Of a stretch of DNA of 64,000 bases, positions 9,910-21,500 are shown one piece after another (the stretch's first letter is position 1; each line of letters opens with the position of its first letter). Location of the stretch: assembly GCF_001456025.1 (NCBI RefSeq), contig NZ_LMTZ01000101.1:52947-116946 (forward strand), given 5' to 3'. The position numbers were made by a program, and so were the translations under genes. The notes beneath the pieces are model-generated. The model ran no database searches, was not told the DNA's origin, and saw nothing but the letters and a program-made list of their open reading frames with translations. The DNA comes from Mastigocoleus testarum BC008 (GTDB lineage: Bacteria; Cyanobacteriota; Cyanobacteriia; Cyanobacteriales; Nostocaceae).

Positions 9910-12900
9910 ATGAAAAATATTGAAGAATTCTATCCACTCTCACCAACACAGCAGGGCATACTTTTCCACACTATTTATGCCCCAGAATCAGGAGTGTATG
10001 TTGAGCAGTTAAGTTTTGATATTCAGGGAGATTTAAGCATCTCTTCATTTCAACAAGTATGGCAGCAATTAATTGAAAGACATCCCATTTTGCGAACCTC
10101 TTTTATTTGGGAAGATATTAAAGAACCCGTACAGGTAGTCCATAAACAGATAGACTTACCTTGGCAACAAGAAGATTTGTCAGGGATAGATATAATTGAA
10201 CAGCAAAAGCTTATTGAGACTCATTTACTCACAGAAAGGAAGCAGGGTTTTGAAATTTCCCAAGCGCCATTAATGAATTTAAAATTACTCCATTTAGCGG
10301 AGAAAAACTACAAATTTATCTGGACTCATCATCACTTAATACTAGATGGCTGGTCTTCATCTTTACTGCTTCAAGACTTGTTTACTTGCTATCAGGAATT
10401 AAGCCAAGGTAAAGATATAAGTTTGCAAAAACATCGTCCTTATCGAGACTATATAGCTTGGTCACAAAAGCAAAATCTATCAAAATCAGAAACTTTTTGG
10501 AAACAATATCTTAAAGGTTTTACCACAGTTACTTCTTTGGGTGTAGAACAGAATTTTAACAGCCAAGTTAGCGAGAACAAAAATTATGCTACATCGGTAT
10601 TGCGTTTATCAAATATAGAAACAGCCGCTTTACAGTCTTTCGCTCGACAACAACAACTAACACTAAATACTATAGTGCAGGGAGCATGGGCAATTCTTCT
10701 TAACCGTTACATTGGTGAGAATGATATTGTTTTTGGTGGTGTTGTATCTGGTCGTCCCACTACTTTAACAGGTGTAGAATCAATGGTAGGAGTGTTTATC
10801 AACACTTTGCCAGTAAGAGTAAAATTTAATCCTCAACAACTTCTCATACCTTGGCTTAAACAATTACAGATACAACAAAATGAGGTACGTCAGTATGAAT
10901 ATACTCCATTAATAGAGATTCAAAAGTGGAGTGAAATTCCAGCTGGACAACTTTTATTTGCAAGTATATTTAATTTTCAGAATTACCCTATAAATTCTTC
11001 ATTACAACAACCAATACATAATCTCAAAATATCTAATGTTAATAGTTTTATTCATCCCCACTATCCGCTTAATATTTCAGTACAAGTAGATGCAGAATTA
11101 TCACTAGAGGTTTTTTACGATCGCCACCACTTTGATGATGATAAAATTAATCGTATGTTGGGGCATTTAAAGACCTTGTTGTTGGGTATGGTCACAAATC
11201 CCCAACAGCATATTGGTGAGTTACCATTGCTAACAGCTACAGAACGTTATCAATTATTAGAAGAGTGGAATAATACACAAGTTGATTATCCGCAAGACCA
11301 ATGTATTCATCAGCTATTTGAAGCACAGGTGGAGAAAACGCCTGATGCTGTAGCAGTGGTATTTGAGAATGAGCAATTAACCTATGAAGAACTTAACAAC
11401 AGAGCAAATCAACTAGCTCACTATTTGCAAAAACTGGGAGTAAGACCAGAGGTATTGGTGGGAATTTGTGTAGAGCGATCGCTAGAAATGGTAGTGGGAC
11501 TATTAGCCATCCTTAAAGCAGGTGGTGCATATGTACCACTAGATCCCAGTTATCCTCAAGAACGCATATCTTTTATATTAGAAGACACTCAAGCGCCAGT
11601 ATTACTAACTCAAGTCTCGCTTTTAGAGGAAATACCCCAACACAAAGCTCAAGTCGTTTGCTTAGATACTGATTGGCATCTAATAGCCCAACAAAGTCAA
11701 GAAAATGTATGTTCTGAGCTAACTACTGACAATTTAGCTTATACCATCTATACCTCTGGTTCTACAGGTAAACCTAAAGGCGTACAAATTCCCCACAGTG
11801 CCTTGAGTAACTTTTCGTACTCCATGAGGCAAGCCCCAGGATTAACATCCCAAGACACATTACTAGCAGTCACAACTTATTCCTTTGATATAGCCGCATT
11901 AGAACTATTCTTACCGATCGTTGTAGGCGCTCGCTTAGTAGTAGCAAGTCGGGAAGTAGCCTTAGATGGAATACAATTGTCAGCGAAAATAATTGATTCA
12001 GGAGCAACAGTAATTCAAGCCACACCAGCAACATGGCACTTACTTTTAGCATCAGGTTGGGACGGTAATGATCGATTAAAAATTCTTTGTGGTGGCGAAG
12101 CTTTATCTACTCACTTAGCTAGTCAAATATTACAGCGATGTGGTTCTTTATGGAATATGTATGGTCCTACGGAAACCACCATTTGGTCTACAGCATCTGA
12201 AATTAAACCCGATGGCAAGATAATACCAATTAGCAATCCAATTGGGAACACACAGCTTTATATCCTAGACCAATACAGTCAATTAGTTCCTGTGGGCATA
12301 ATAGGTGAGTTATGTATCAGTGGCGAAGGACTTGCACGAGGTTATTTCCATCGTCCCGACTTGAGTGCAGAGAAATTTATCCCCAATCCCTTTAGTGAAG
12401 ATAAAGAAAGCGGGCGTTTGTATAAAACCGGGGATTTAGCTCGATATTTAGCCAATGGAGACATTGAATATTTGGGGCGTATTGATAACCAAGTAAAAGT
12501 CCGTGGTTTTCGGATTGAACTCGGAGAAATTGAAACGGTAATCAATCAGTACCCAGGAGTGAGAGAAACCGTAGTTACGGTACGGGAAGATTCAGTAGGT
12601 TCTCAACAAATAGTTGCTTATGTAGTTCCTCAAAAAGAACAAACGCTGGCAAGTTCTCAACTACGTAGTTTTTTAGAGTTAAAGTTACCAAACTACATGG
12701 TGCCGTCTGCTTTTGTCGTATTGGAGGCACTACCACTAACACCTAGTGGTAAGGTTGACCGTAAAGCTTTATCCGTACCGGAAAACACCAGTTGGGAATT
12801 AGGAAATGCTTTTGTTGCTCCCCGTCACCCTGTAGAAGAATTATTAGCGGGAATCTGGAGTCAAGTTTTGGGTATTTCCCAAGTTGGTATTAATGATAAC

Positions 12901-15480
12901 TTCTTTGAAATTGGAGGACATTCTTTATTAGCCACTCAGGTTATTTCTCGTATTCGCAAAACTTGTGCAGTGGATATATCGCTTCAGCGTTTATTTGAAT
13001 TCCCAACTATCGCACAACTAGCTAAAGACATTCAACAAGCAAGCAGCAAGAATATTTCTTCAATTACACCTGTTCCTCGTACTGAAAATTTACCCCTATC
13101 ATTTGCCCAAGCTAGATTATGGTTACTCGAACAGCTAAAACCAGGTAGTTATATTTATAATATGCCTGCATTAATTCGCCTTGTGGGTGATTTGAACATA
13201 GAGGTGTTGGAGCAAAGTATTAATGAAATTATTAATCGTCACGAAGTTTTACGTACTAACTTTGTTTTAGCAGATGAGCAACCATTACAGAAAATTCTCC
13301 CTAAGGTGCAGTTAAAAATATCTGTAGCGAACTTACGGGAATTGACGGAAGCCGAACAAAAAGCAGAAATTAATCGTTTTAGTGTGGAGGAATTTCAACA
13401 TCCCTTTGATTTTACTCAAGCACCGTTGCTTAGGTGTAAGCTCTTGCAAATAGGGGAACAAGAATATATTTTGCTGTTCGTAATTCACCATATCGTTTTT
13501 GATGGCTGGTCAACAGGTGTATTCATTCGGGAGTTAGCAACACTGTACACAGCTTTTGCTATGAGAGAAACCTCTCCTTTACCAGCATTACCTATCCAGT
13601 ATGCAGACTTTGCAGTTTGGCAACGTCAACATTTGCAAGGTGAAAGACGGGAAAGTTTGCTTACCTACTGGAAGAAGCAATTAGTAAACTTAACTGTATT
13701 GCAGCTACCCACAATCCGTCCCCGTCCAGAAGTAAAGACGAACCGGGGTGCTAGTCATAATTTTGTAATACCTGCGTCAGTGGTGCAAAAAGTGCGATCG
13801 CTCTCCCAGGGTTCGGGTGTAACCTTATTTATGACACTGCTGGCAAGTTTTAAAGTCTTATTGCAACGCTACACTAATCAAGATGACATTATTGTTGGTA
13901 CAGATGTTGCTAACCGAAATCAAGCAGAACTTGAAGAATTAATCGGCTTCTTTGTTAACTTATTAGTCCTACGCACCGATTTAAGCGGAAATCCTACCTT
14001 CCTAGAATTACTACAACGTATTCGCACCCAAACGTTAGCAGCTTATGCTCACCAAGATTTACCCTTTGACGAATTAGTTAGAGAATTAAAACCCGAACGT
14101 CATTTAAGCAATACAGTTCCTTTATTCCAGGTGTTATTTGTCCTGCAAAATACACCAACCTCAGCTTTAGAATTACCAGGACTCACCTTAAAATTATTAG
14201 AAACCGAAAACAATATAGCTAGATTTGATATAGCCTTATTCCTCACAGAAACCGAGCAAGGTATAGAAGGTAAATGGCAATATAACGCTGATTTATTTGT
14301 TTACGATACTATCACTCAGTTGACAAATCACTGGCAAACATTAATTAACAGCATTGTTAACCATCCTCAAAGTCATATCAATACATTAGAAATGCTTACA
14401 GAAGCAGAGAAGGTAGAACAAAATATGCAAAAACAGGAACGTAAATCTGCGAAAAGAAAAAAATTCATGAGTATTGCTCCCAAAGCTGTTAGCTTGTCAG
14501 TAGAGGAATTAATTAAAACAGGTTACCTACAAGAAGAGCAAAAATTTCCCCTCGTGATTCAGCCTAATAGTTCAGAAATCGATTTTATATCTTGGACTGA
14601 GAATAATCAAGAATATCTCGAAAAAGAATTATTAAAACATGGAGCAATTTTATTTAGAGGTTTTAATATTCAATCTGCTTTAGAGTTTGAAAATTTTGCT
14701 CAAACAGTTTGTCCAAATTTATTTGCAGACTATGGGGACTTACCCCGCACAGATGAAGGGGGGAAGATTTATGGTTCCACACCTTATCCAGCAGACAAAA
14801 CTATACTTTTTCATAATGAAAGTTCCCATTTACATTGCTTTCCCTTAAAAATTTGGTTTTACTGCGTTCAACCTGCTGTAAGCGGTGGGGAAACCCCTAT
14901 TGTGGACTGTCGTAAGGCTTATCGATTGCTCAATCCTCAATTACGAGAAAAACTAGCCAGTAAACAGCTAATGTATGTGAGGAATTTTGCAGATGGTTTA
15001 GATGTTAGTTGGCAAAATTTCTTTCAAACTACAGATAAAAATAAAGTAGAAAATTACTGTCGTCAAGTAGGGATAGACTTTGAATGGTATGATAATAATG
15101 GATTAATAACTCGACAAATCCGTCCAGCTTTAGCAGTACATCCCAAAACTAAAGAACCCGTATTTTTTAATCAAATTCAATTGCATCACATCTCCTATTT
15201 AGATACAGATGTTCGAGATTCACTGTTATCTATATTTGGAGAGTCAAAGTTACCCCGTAACGTTTACTTTGGTGATAGTAAGCCAATTACAGCAACAGAA
15301 ATTGCTGAGATTAATATAGTTTATCAACAGTCGCAAGCTAGTTTCCCGTGGCAAAAAGGTGACATAATTATGTTAGATAATATGTTGGCTGCTCATGGCA
15401 GAAATCCGTATATTGGACAGCGTAAAATCGTTGTGGCAATGGGAGAAATGATTAACGGTAAAAATATCAATACACCTTAA
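9910..15480 (+). CDS. NRPS C-A(Gly)-PCP-C with fused C-terminal TauD hydroxylase
   Basis: 1856 residues. The first C domain (about 1-440) begins FYPLSPTQQGILFH and has an intact HHLILDG; this start is typical of domains that accept from an upstream epimerization domain. A domain about 465-960; pocket reads D-I-L-Q-L-G-M-I-W-K, close to the known glycine code. PCP Ser in GGHSLL near 1004. The second C domain (about 1055-1490) has intact HHIVFDG and should join Gly to the next residue. A basic linker then leads to a TauD/SyrP-like dioxygenase (about 1530-1856) with H1635-x-E1637 and H1829 (AHGRNPY). The next gene starts with a degenerate C domain and an Asp-activating A domain, so this fused hydroxylase most likely makes beta-hydroxyaspartate on the neighbouring protein. 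Stop to next start: 57 bases. Confidence 0.94.
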   Translation: MKNIEEFYPLSPTQQGILFHTIYAPESGVYVEQLSFDIQGDLSISSFQQVWQQLIERHPILRTSFIWEDIKEPVQVVHKQIDLPWQQEDLSGIDIIEQQKLIETHLLTERKQGFEISQAPLMNLKLLHLAEKNYKFIWTHHHLILDGWSSSLLLQDLFTCYQELSQGKDISLQKHRPYRDYIAWSQKQNLSKSETFWKQYLKGFTTVTSLGVEQNFNSQVSENKNYATSVLRLSNIETAALQSFARQQQLTLNTIVQGAWAILLNRYIGENDIVFGGVVSGRPTTLTGVESMVGVFINTLPVRVKFNPQQLLIPWLKQLQIQQNEVRQYEYTPLIEIQKWSEIPAGQLLFASIFNFQNYPINSSLQQPIHNLKISNVNSFIHPHYPLNISVQVDAELSLEVFYDRHHFDDDKINRMLGHLKTLLLGMVTNPQQHIGELPLLTATERYQLLEEWNNTQVDYPQDQCIHQLFEAQVEKTPDAVAVVFENEQLTYEELNNRANQLAHYLQKLGVRPEVLVGICVERSLEMVVGLLAILKAGGAYVPLDPSYPQERISFILEDTQAPVLLTQVSLLEEIPQHKAQVVCLDTDWHLIAQQSQENVCSELTTDNLAYTIYTSGSTGKPKGVQIPHSALSNFSYSMRQAPGLTSQDTLLAVTTYSFDIAALELFLPIVVGARLVVASREVALDGIQLSAKIIDSGATVIQATPATWHLLLASGWDGNDRLKILCGGEALSTHLASQILQRCGSLWNMYGPTETTIWSTASEIKPDGKIIPISNPIGNTQLYILDQYSQLVPVGIIGELCISGEGLARGYFHRPDLSAEKFIPNPFSEDKESGRLYKTGDLARYLANGDIEYLGRIDNQVKVRGFRIELGEIETVINQYPGVRETVVTVREDSVGSQQIVAYVVPQKEQTLASSQLRSFLELKLPNYMVPSAFVVLEALPLTPSGKVDRKALSVPENTSWELGNAFVAPRHPVEELLAGIWSQVLGISQVGINDNFFEIGGHSLLATQVISRIRKTCAVDISLQRLFEFPTIAQLAKDIQQASSKNISSITPVPRTENLPLSFAQARLWLLEQLKPGSYIYNMPALIRLVGDLNIEVLEQSINEIINRHEVLRTNFVLADEQPLQKILPKVQLKISVANLRELTEAEQKAEINRFSVEEFQHPFDFTQAPLLRCKLLQIGEQEYILLFVIHHIVFDGWSTGVFIRELATLYTAFAMRETSPLPALPIQYADFAVWQRQHLQGERRESLLTYWKKQLVNLTVLQLPTIRPRPEVKTNRGASHNFVIPASVVQKVRSLSQGSGVTLFMTLLASFKVLLQRYTNQDDIIVGTDVANRNQAELEELIGFFVNLLVLRTDLSGNPTFLELLQRIRTQTLAAYAHQDLPFDELVRELKPERHLSNTVPLFQVLFVLQNTPTSALELPGLTLKLLETENNIARFDIALFLTETEQGIEGKWQYNADLFVYDTITQLTNHWQTLINSIVNHPQSHINTLEMLTEAEKVEQNMQKQERKSAKRKKFMSIAPKAVSLSVEELIKTGYLQEEQKFPLVIQPNSSEIDFISWTENNQEYLEKELLKHGAILFRGFNIQSALEFENFAQTVCPNLFADYGDLPRTDEGGKIYGSTPYPADKTILFHNESSHLHCFPLKIWFYCVQPAVSGGETPIVDCRKAYRLLNPQLREKLASKQLMYVRNFADGLDVSWQNFFQTTDKNKVENYCRQVGIDFEWYDNNGLITRQIRPALAVHPKTKEPVFFNQIQLHHISYLDTDVRDSLLSIFGESKLPRNVYFGDSKPITATEIAEINIVYQQSQASFPWQKGDIIMLDNMLAAHGRNPYIGQRKIVVAMGEMINGKNINTP
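11605..11689 (+). repeat. 85-bp identical segment shared by the two Gly adenylation domains, copy 1
   Basis: This segment of the glycine A domain, upstream of core A3, is identical base for base to 20377-20461 in the next gene. The flanking few hundred bases (for example after the A3 core) are also nearly identical in DNA, far more than the rest of the modules. This points to recent gene conversion or duplication between modules. Confidence 0.85.
14497..15477 (+). other. Fused TauD beta-hydroxylase domain (predicted Asp hydroxylase)
   Basis: Domain-level entry. Fe(II)/2-oxoglutarate oxygenase at the C-terminus of the Gly-module protein, with H1635, E1637 and H1829 as metal ligands and conserved GGETP and GDIIMLDN segments. 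Known beta-hydroxyaspartate siderophore systems use such a fused enzyme together with a condensation-like interface domain in front of an Asp A domain. The same order is seen here across the boundary between two genes. Hydroxylation of Asp is inference. Confidence 0.75.
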
Positions 15481-15537
15481 AAATTTGTAGCTAAGTCTGG
15501 TAAATAAAAATTCTGAATTTAATAGTCTTTAACTAAT

Positions 15538-18500
15538 ATGCAAGTTCAAGAAATTACTGGTTTTCAGCTCTCACCACAACAAAAAAGACTGTGGGATTTA
15601 CAACAAAATAGCTCTACTTTTTGCTGCCAATTTAGTATTTTAATAGAAGGTAATCTACAAACGGAGATACTGCAAACAGCTATTAAGCGAGTTGTCAATC
15701 GTCATGATATTCTCAAAACAAATTTTTCTTACTTAGCTGGAATCAAATATCCAGTTATGGTAGTTGCAACGGAGAGTGTATTTAATTGGGAATATCAAGA
15801 TTTAAGTGATTTATCAGAGTCAAAGATTGATACAAGAATTCAAGAGTTATTTCGTGTAGCTAGGCAAGAATATCAAAATTTATCCCAAGACTATCCACTG
15901 AGTTTATTTTTAATTAAAAAATCACACGAACGACATATTTTAATTATTACCTTGCCATCATTATGTGCTGATACAAAAACAATTAAAAATCTAGTTAATC
16001 AAATTAGTCAAGCTTACATCCAATGTTGTCAGGGTAAAAAATTTAGCCAAGAATATGTACAATATGTACAGTTTTCAGAATGGCAAAATCAATTACTTGT
16101 AGATGAAGATGCCAAGACAGCTAAGGAATATTGGAAGAAACAAGAAATTAACTCTTTATCAGCGTTAAAGTTACCTGGTGAACGACGAGAAAATAATGAG
16201 GATTTTGTTAGTGATAAATTACAACTAACTTTAAGTCAAGAATTAACCGAAGCAATTTTCGACTATAGTCAAAATCATCAAATTTCCGTCGATGTTTTAT
16301 TATTATCTTGTTGGCAAATTCTAATATGGAGATTGACAGGAGAGTCAGACATAGTTATTGGTACAGCCTGCGATCGCCGCGATTATGAAGAGCTTGATGA
16401 TACATTAGGATTGTTAGCAACTTGCCTACCAATTAAAACTAAATTTACATCTAATTTAAACTTTACACAAGTATTAGCAGCAGTAACGCAAACATTAGAA
16501 AGTGCTACAGAATGGCAAGACTATTTTGTGCCTGAAGCTGTAGAGACAAATGATTTGATGGCTTTTCCAATAGGCTTTGAGTTTGCAAACATTTCTGAAA
16601 CTAAGTTTGATAGTGCAGAAATATCATTTACTTTACAAGAAATCTACAGTTTCATTGAAGCTTTTAAAGTAAAACTGACATGTTTACAACGCAATCATGG
16701 TTTGATTGCAGAATTTTACTATGATATCAACTACTTCTCAAAAGAAACAATTCAAAGACTAGCTCAAAATTTTCAAACATTATTAATAAATATTATCAAT
16801 AATCCGGAAATACCTATTAGTCAATTAGGGATACTCAGCACCAGCGAACACCAACAATTATTAATTGATTTTAACCAAACACAGAATGATTACCAGCGAG
16901 AAAAAGGTATTCATCAGTTATTTGAAGAACAGGTAGAAAAAACACCCGATCGAGTTGCTGTTGTATTTGAAAATGAAGAACTAACTTATGCACAATTAAA
17001 CTTTAAAGCTAATCAATTAGCTCACTACTTACAAAAACTAGGAGTAAAATCAGAAGTAGTAGTAGGAATTTGTGTAGAGCGATCGCCCAAATTTATAATA
17101 TCCTTATTAGCTGTTCTCAAAGCTGGTGCTGCTTATCTCCCACTCGATCCCAGCCTTCCCAATGAGGCGTTACAGTTCCGCTTACAAGACGCTCAAGCAT
17201 CGATTTTAATTAGGGAACAGGGAAATATAGAAAATATCTGTATAACAGAGGTTAACTTAGATACTGATAGGAAGATTATTTCTCAAGAAAGTACAGAAAA
17301 CCCCATCAATAACATCCAGCTAGAAAATCTAGTTTATGTAATTTATACTTCTGGTTCAACAGGTAAACCAAAAGGCGTTGCGGTTGAGCACCAACAGCTA
17401 CTTAATTACCTGTACGGAATTTTACCAAAACTCCAACTTCCTGCTAATGCTAACTATGTAACTGTTTCTACCTTCGCTGCAGATTTAGGCAATACCGTAA
17501 TCTTCCCCTGTTTGTGTAGTGGTGGGTGTTTACACATTGTAACTTGGCAACGGGCATCCGATCCAAATGCATTAGCAGGTTACTTCCGTCATCATCCTAT
17601 CGACTGTTTGAAAATAGTTCCCTCCCAGTTAGCAGCTTTATTAAGTTCCGAGTGTTGGGAGATTTTACCTCGTCAGTTACTAATTCTCGGTGGTGAAGCA
17701 GCAAATTGGAATTTGATTGAGAATATAAAACGTAATGCACCTCGTTGTCGAATTCTTAATCACTATGGTCCTACAGAAACAACAATTGGCGTATTAACTT
17801 ACTCAGTAGGAGAGAAAGTTCAGGAAACTGCAACAGTTCCCATCGGTAAACCCATTGCTAATACACAGGTTTATATATTAGATGTACACCTACAGCCAGT
17901 TCCTTTAGGAGTCGCAGGAGAACTGTATATTGGTGGTGAGTCTTTAGCGCGGGGTTATTTAAATCATTCTGAATTGACTAATGAAAAGTTTATTAATAAC
18001 CCTTTTAGCGATACTCAGCAGCGATTGTACAAAACAGGCGATCGCGTCCGCTATCTATCGGATGGTAACTTAGAATTTCTCGGTCGCCTCGACGAACAGG
18101 TGAAAATAAGAGGCTACCGCATTGAACTAGGTGAAATATCAACAACCTTGAGTCAACATCCAGCAGTACGAGAAAGTGTGGTAATTGCTAGGGAAGAGAC
18201 ATCAACACAAAAGCGTCTTGTCGCCTATATAGTCCCTAAATCTCATTCAGTATCAGATCGTGACTTCCGCAACTTCTTAAAAGCAAAGTTGCCTGAGTAC
18301 ATGATACCTACATCCTTTGTTATCCTCAAAGCTTTACCTCTGACAGTTAATGGTAAATTAGACCGTAATGCTTTACCTGAACCAGAAGAAGTAGTCAGCA
18401 GAGAAACAAACTTTATTCCTCCCCGTACTCCTGTCGAAGAAGTATTAGCAGGTATTTGGGCGCAATTGTTGGGTGTACCACGGATAGGTATTGAAGATAA

Positions 18501-21500
18501 TTTCTTTGAATTGGGTGGACACTCCCTGTTAGCGACTCAAGTAATTTCTCGCATCCGCACCAGCTTTGGTGTAGAAATTCCTTTACCGCAACTGTTTGAA
18601 TCTGCAAATTTAGTTGCACTAGCAGCACAGATTCAAACAGCAATACGGGGTGAGCAGCAAGAAATTAAAACTATCACTCCTGCTCCTAGAGATAAAAATC
18701 TTCCCCAATCTTTTGCTCAACAAAGATTGTGGTTTTTTGACCAATTTGAACCGGGTAGCCCTTCATATAATTTACCTAGAGCAGTGCGTTTACAGGGAAA
18801 ACTGAATATCAATGCACTTTCAGCCAGCCTCAACGAAATTATCAAACGACATGAAATTTTACGGACAAGTTTTGCGATCGCAGATGGTCAACCAATCCAA
18901 ATAATTTCTGATTCCATAAACTTAAAATTACCAATTATAGATTTACAAAATCTTTCACCTCAACAGCGAGAAGCAGAACTATACCGGTTAGCCAAAGAAG
19001 AAGCACAAACGGGATTTGACCTCACTCAAGCACCATTATTAAGGGCGAGACTCCTACAATTAGATGCAGAAGAGCATGTAATTTTATTAACCCTACATCA
19101 TATAATTTCTGATGGTTGGTCAACGGATATATTAATTCGGGAAGTAGCCACACTATATACAGCTTTCTGTGTTGGTAGACATTCCCCCTTGCCACAATTA
19201 CCGATACAATATGTAGACTTCGCGGTTTGGCAAAGACAATGGTTAGAGGGAGAAGCATTAAAAAATCAACTTGCTTATTGGCAAAAACAATTATCAGGTG
19301 AATTACCTATATTACAAATACCTACCGACCGTCCTCGTCCCACAGTTCAGACTTATGCTGGAAAAAACCTATCATTTGTCTTACCAAAAAGCTTAAGTGA
19401 GGACTTAAAAACCCTATCAAAGCGAGAAGGTGTCACTTTATTTATGACACTTTTAGCAGCTTTTAAAATTTTGTTATATCGTTACACAAGTCAAACAGAT
19501 ATTTTAGTAGGTTCGCCTATTGCTAACAGAAATAGATCGGAAATTGAAAATTTAATTGGCTTTTTTGTTAATACTTTAGTATTGCGAAGTAACTTGTCTG
19601 GTAATCCTACTTTTCACAATCTACTCAAACAATTACGTTCAGTAGCACTAGGAGCTTATGCTCATCAAGATTTACCCTTTGAGAAGTTAGTAGAGGAAAT
19701 ACAGCCAGAACGTAACCTGAGCCATAATCCTTTGTTTCAGGTAATGTTTGTGTTGCAAAATGCAGCAATGAGAAAATTGGAGTTACCTGGATTAGAGGTA
19801 GAGTCCCTAGAAAACAACGGTACAATAGCAAAGTTCGATCTAACTTTAGTGGTAGAAGATGTAGAGCAGGGATTAGTTGCTAATTTTGAATACAATACCG
19901 ATTTATTTGATGACATAACGATTTCACGTTTAGCTACAAATTTTGAAGTTTTACTGACAGGAATTGTGGCAAATCCTCAGCAGCACCTTGGGGAGTTACC
20001 TTTGTTGACTACTGCTGAAGAACACCAATTAGTAGAGTGGGGTAAGGGTAAAACTAGTCAGCAACCGGAATTATGCTTACATCAACTATTTGAAGCCCAG
20101 GTAGAAAAAACGCCAGACGCAATTGCAGTAGTATTTGAAGACCAAAAATTAACCTACAAGGAACTCAACGCTAAAGCCAATCAATTAGCACATCACTTGC
20201 GATCGCTAGGAGTAAAACCAGAGGTATTGGTAGGGATTTGTGTAGAGCGATCGCTAGAAATGGTCATCGGGTTATTAGCTATCCTCAAAGCGGGTGGTGC
20301 ATATATACCTTTAGACCCGAATTATCCTAAAGAAAGATTAAAATTTATATTAGAAGACACTCAAGCACCAGTATTGCTAACTCAAGTCTCGCTTTTAGAG
20401 GAAATACCCCAACACAAAGCTCAAGTCGTTTGCTTAGATACTGATTGGCATCTAATAGCCCGACAGGGTCAGGAAAATCTATTATGTAAACTAAATACTG
20501 ATAATCTAGCTTATACCATCTATACCTCTGGTTCTACAGGTAAACCCAAAGGCGTACAAATTTTCCACAGTGCCTTGAGTAACTTTTTGTACTCCATGAG
20601 GCAAGCACCAGGATTAACATCCGAAGATACATTACTAGCAGTCACAACTTATTCCTTTGATATTGCAGCATTAGAACTTTTCTTGCCAATTATAGTTGGT
20701 GGTCGCTTAGTAATCGCCAGTCGGGAAGTAGCTTCAGACGGAATGCAGTTGTCAGCAAAAATAACTGACTCAAAAGCTACAGTCATGCAAGGCACACCAG
20801 CGACATGGCAGTTACTTTTAGCAGCAGACTGGGATGGTAATCATCAATTAAAAATTCTCTGTGGTGGCGAAGCTTTACCAAGTAACTTAGCTAGTAAACT
20901 ATTACAGCAATGTGCTTCTGTGTGGAATATGTACGGTCCGACAGAAACTACTATTTGGTCGGCAGCATCCCAACTCAAAACTGATGGTGAGATAATACCA
21001 ATTAGTAATCCGATTGCGAATACGCAACTTTACATCCTAGACCAATACAGTCAGTTAGTTCCTGTGGGTGTAGTGGGCGAGTTGTGTATCGCTGGACAAG
21101 GACTTGCAAGGGGGTATTTCAACCGCCCTGATTTGACAGCAGAGAAATTTATCCCCAATCCTTTTAGTACAGAAGCAGAACTTCTGTATAAAACCGGGGA
21201 TTTAGGACGCTATCTGCCCAGTGGAGAAATTGAGTACATTGGTCGAATTGATAACCAAGTAAAAGTACGTGGTTTTCGGATTGAACTAGGAGAAATTGAA
21301 GTAGTAATCAGCCAATACCCAGTAGTACGAGAAACCGTAGTTGTAGTACGTGAAGATTCGGTAGATTCTCAACGAATAGTCGCCTATGTAGTTCCTCACA
21401 AAGAACAAACAATGGCAATTGCTCAATTACGTAACTTTTTAGAGTCTAAGCTACCAAACTACATGGTGCCGTCTGCTTTTGTCACATTAGAGGCATTACC

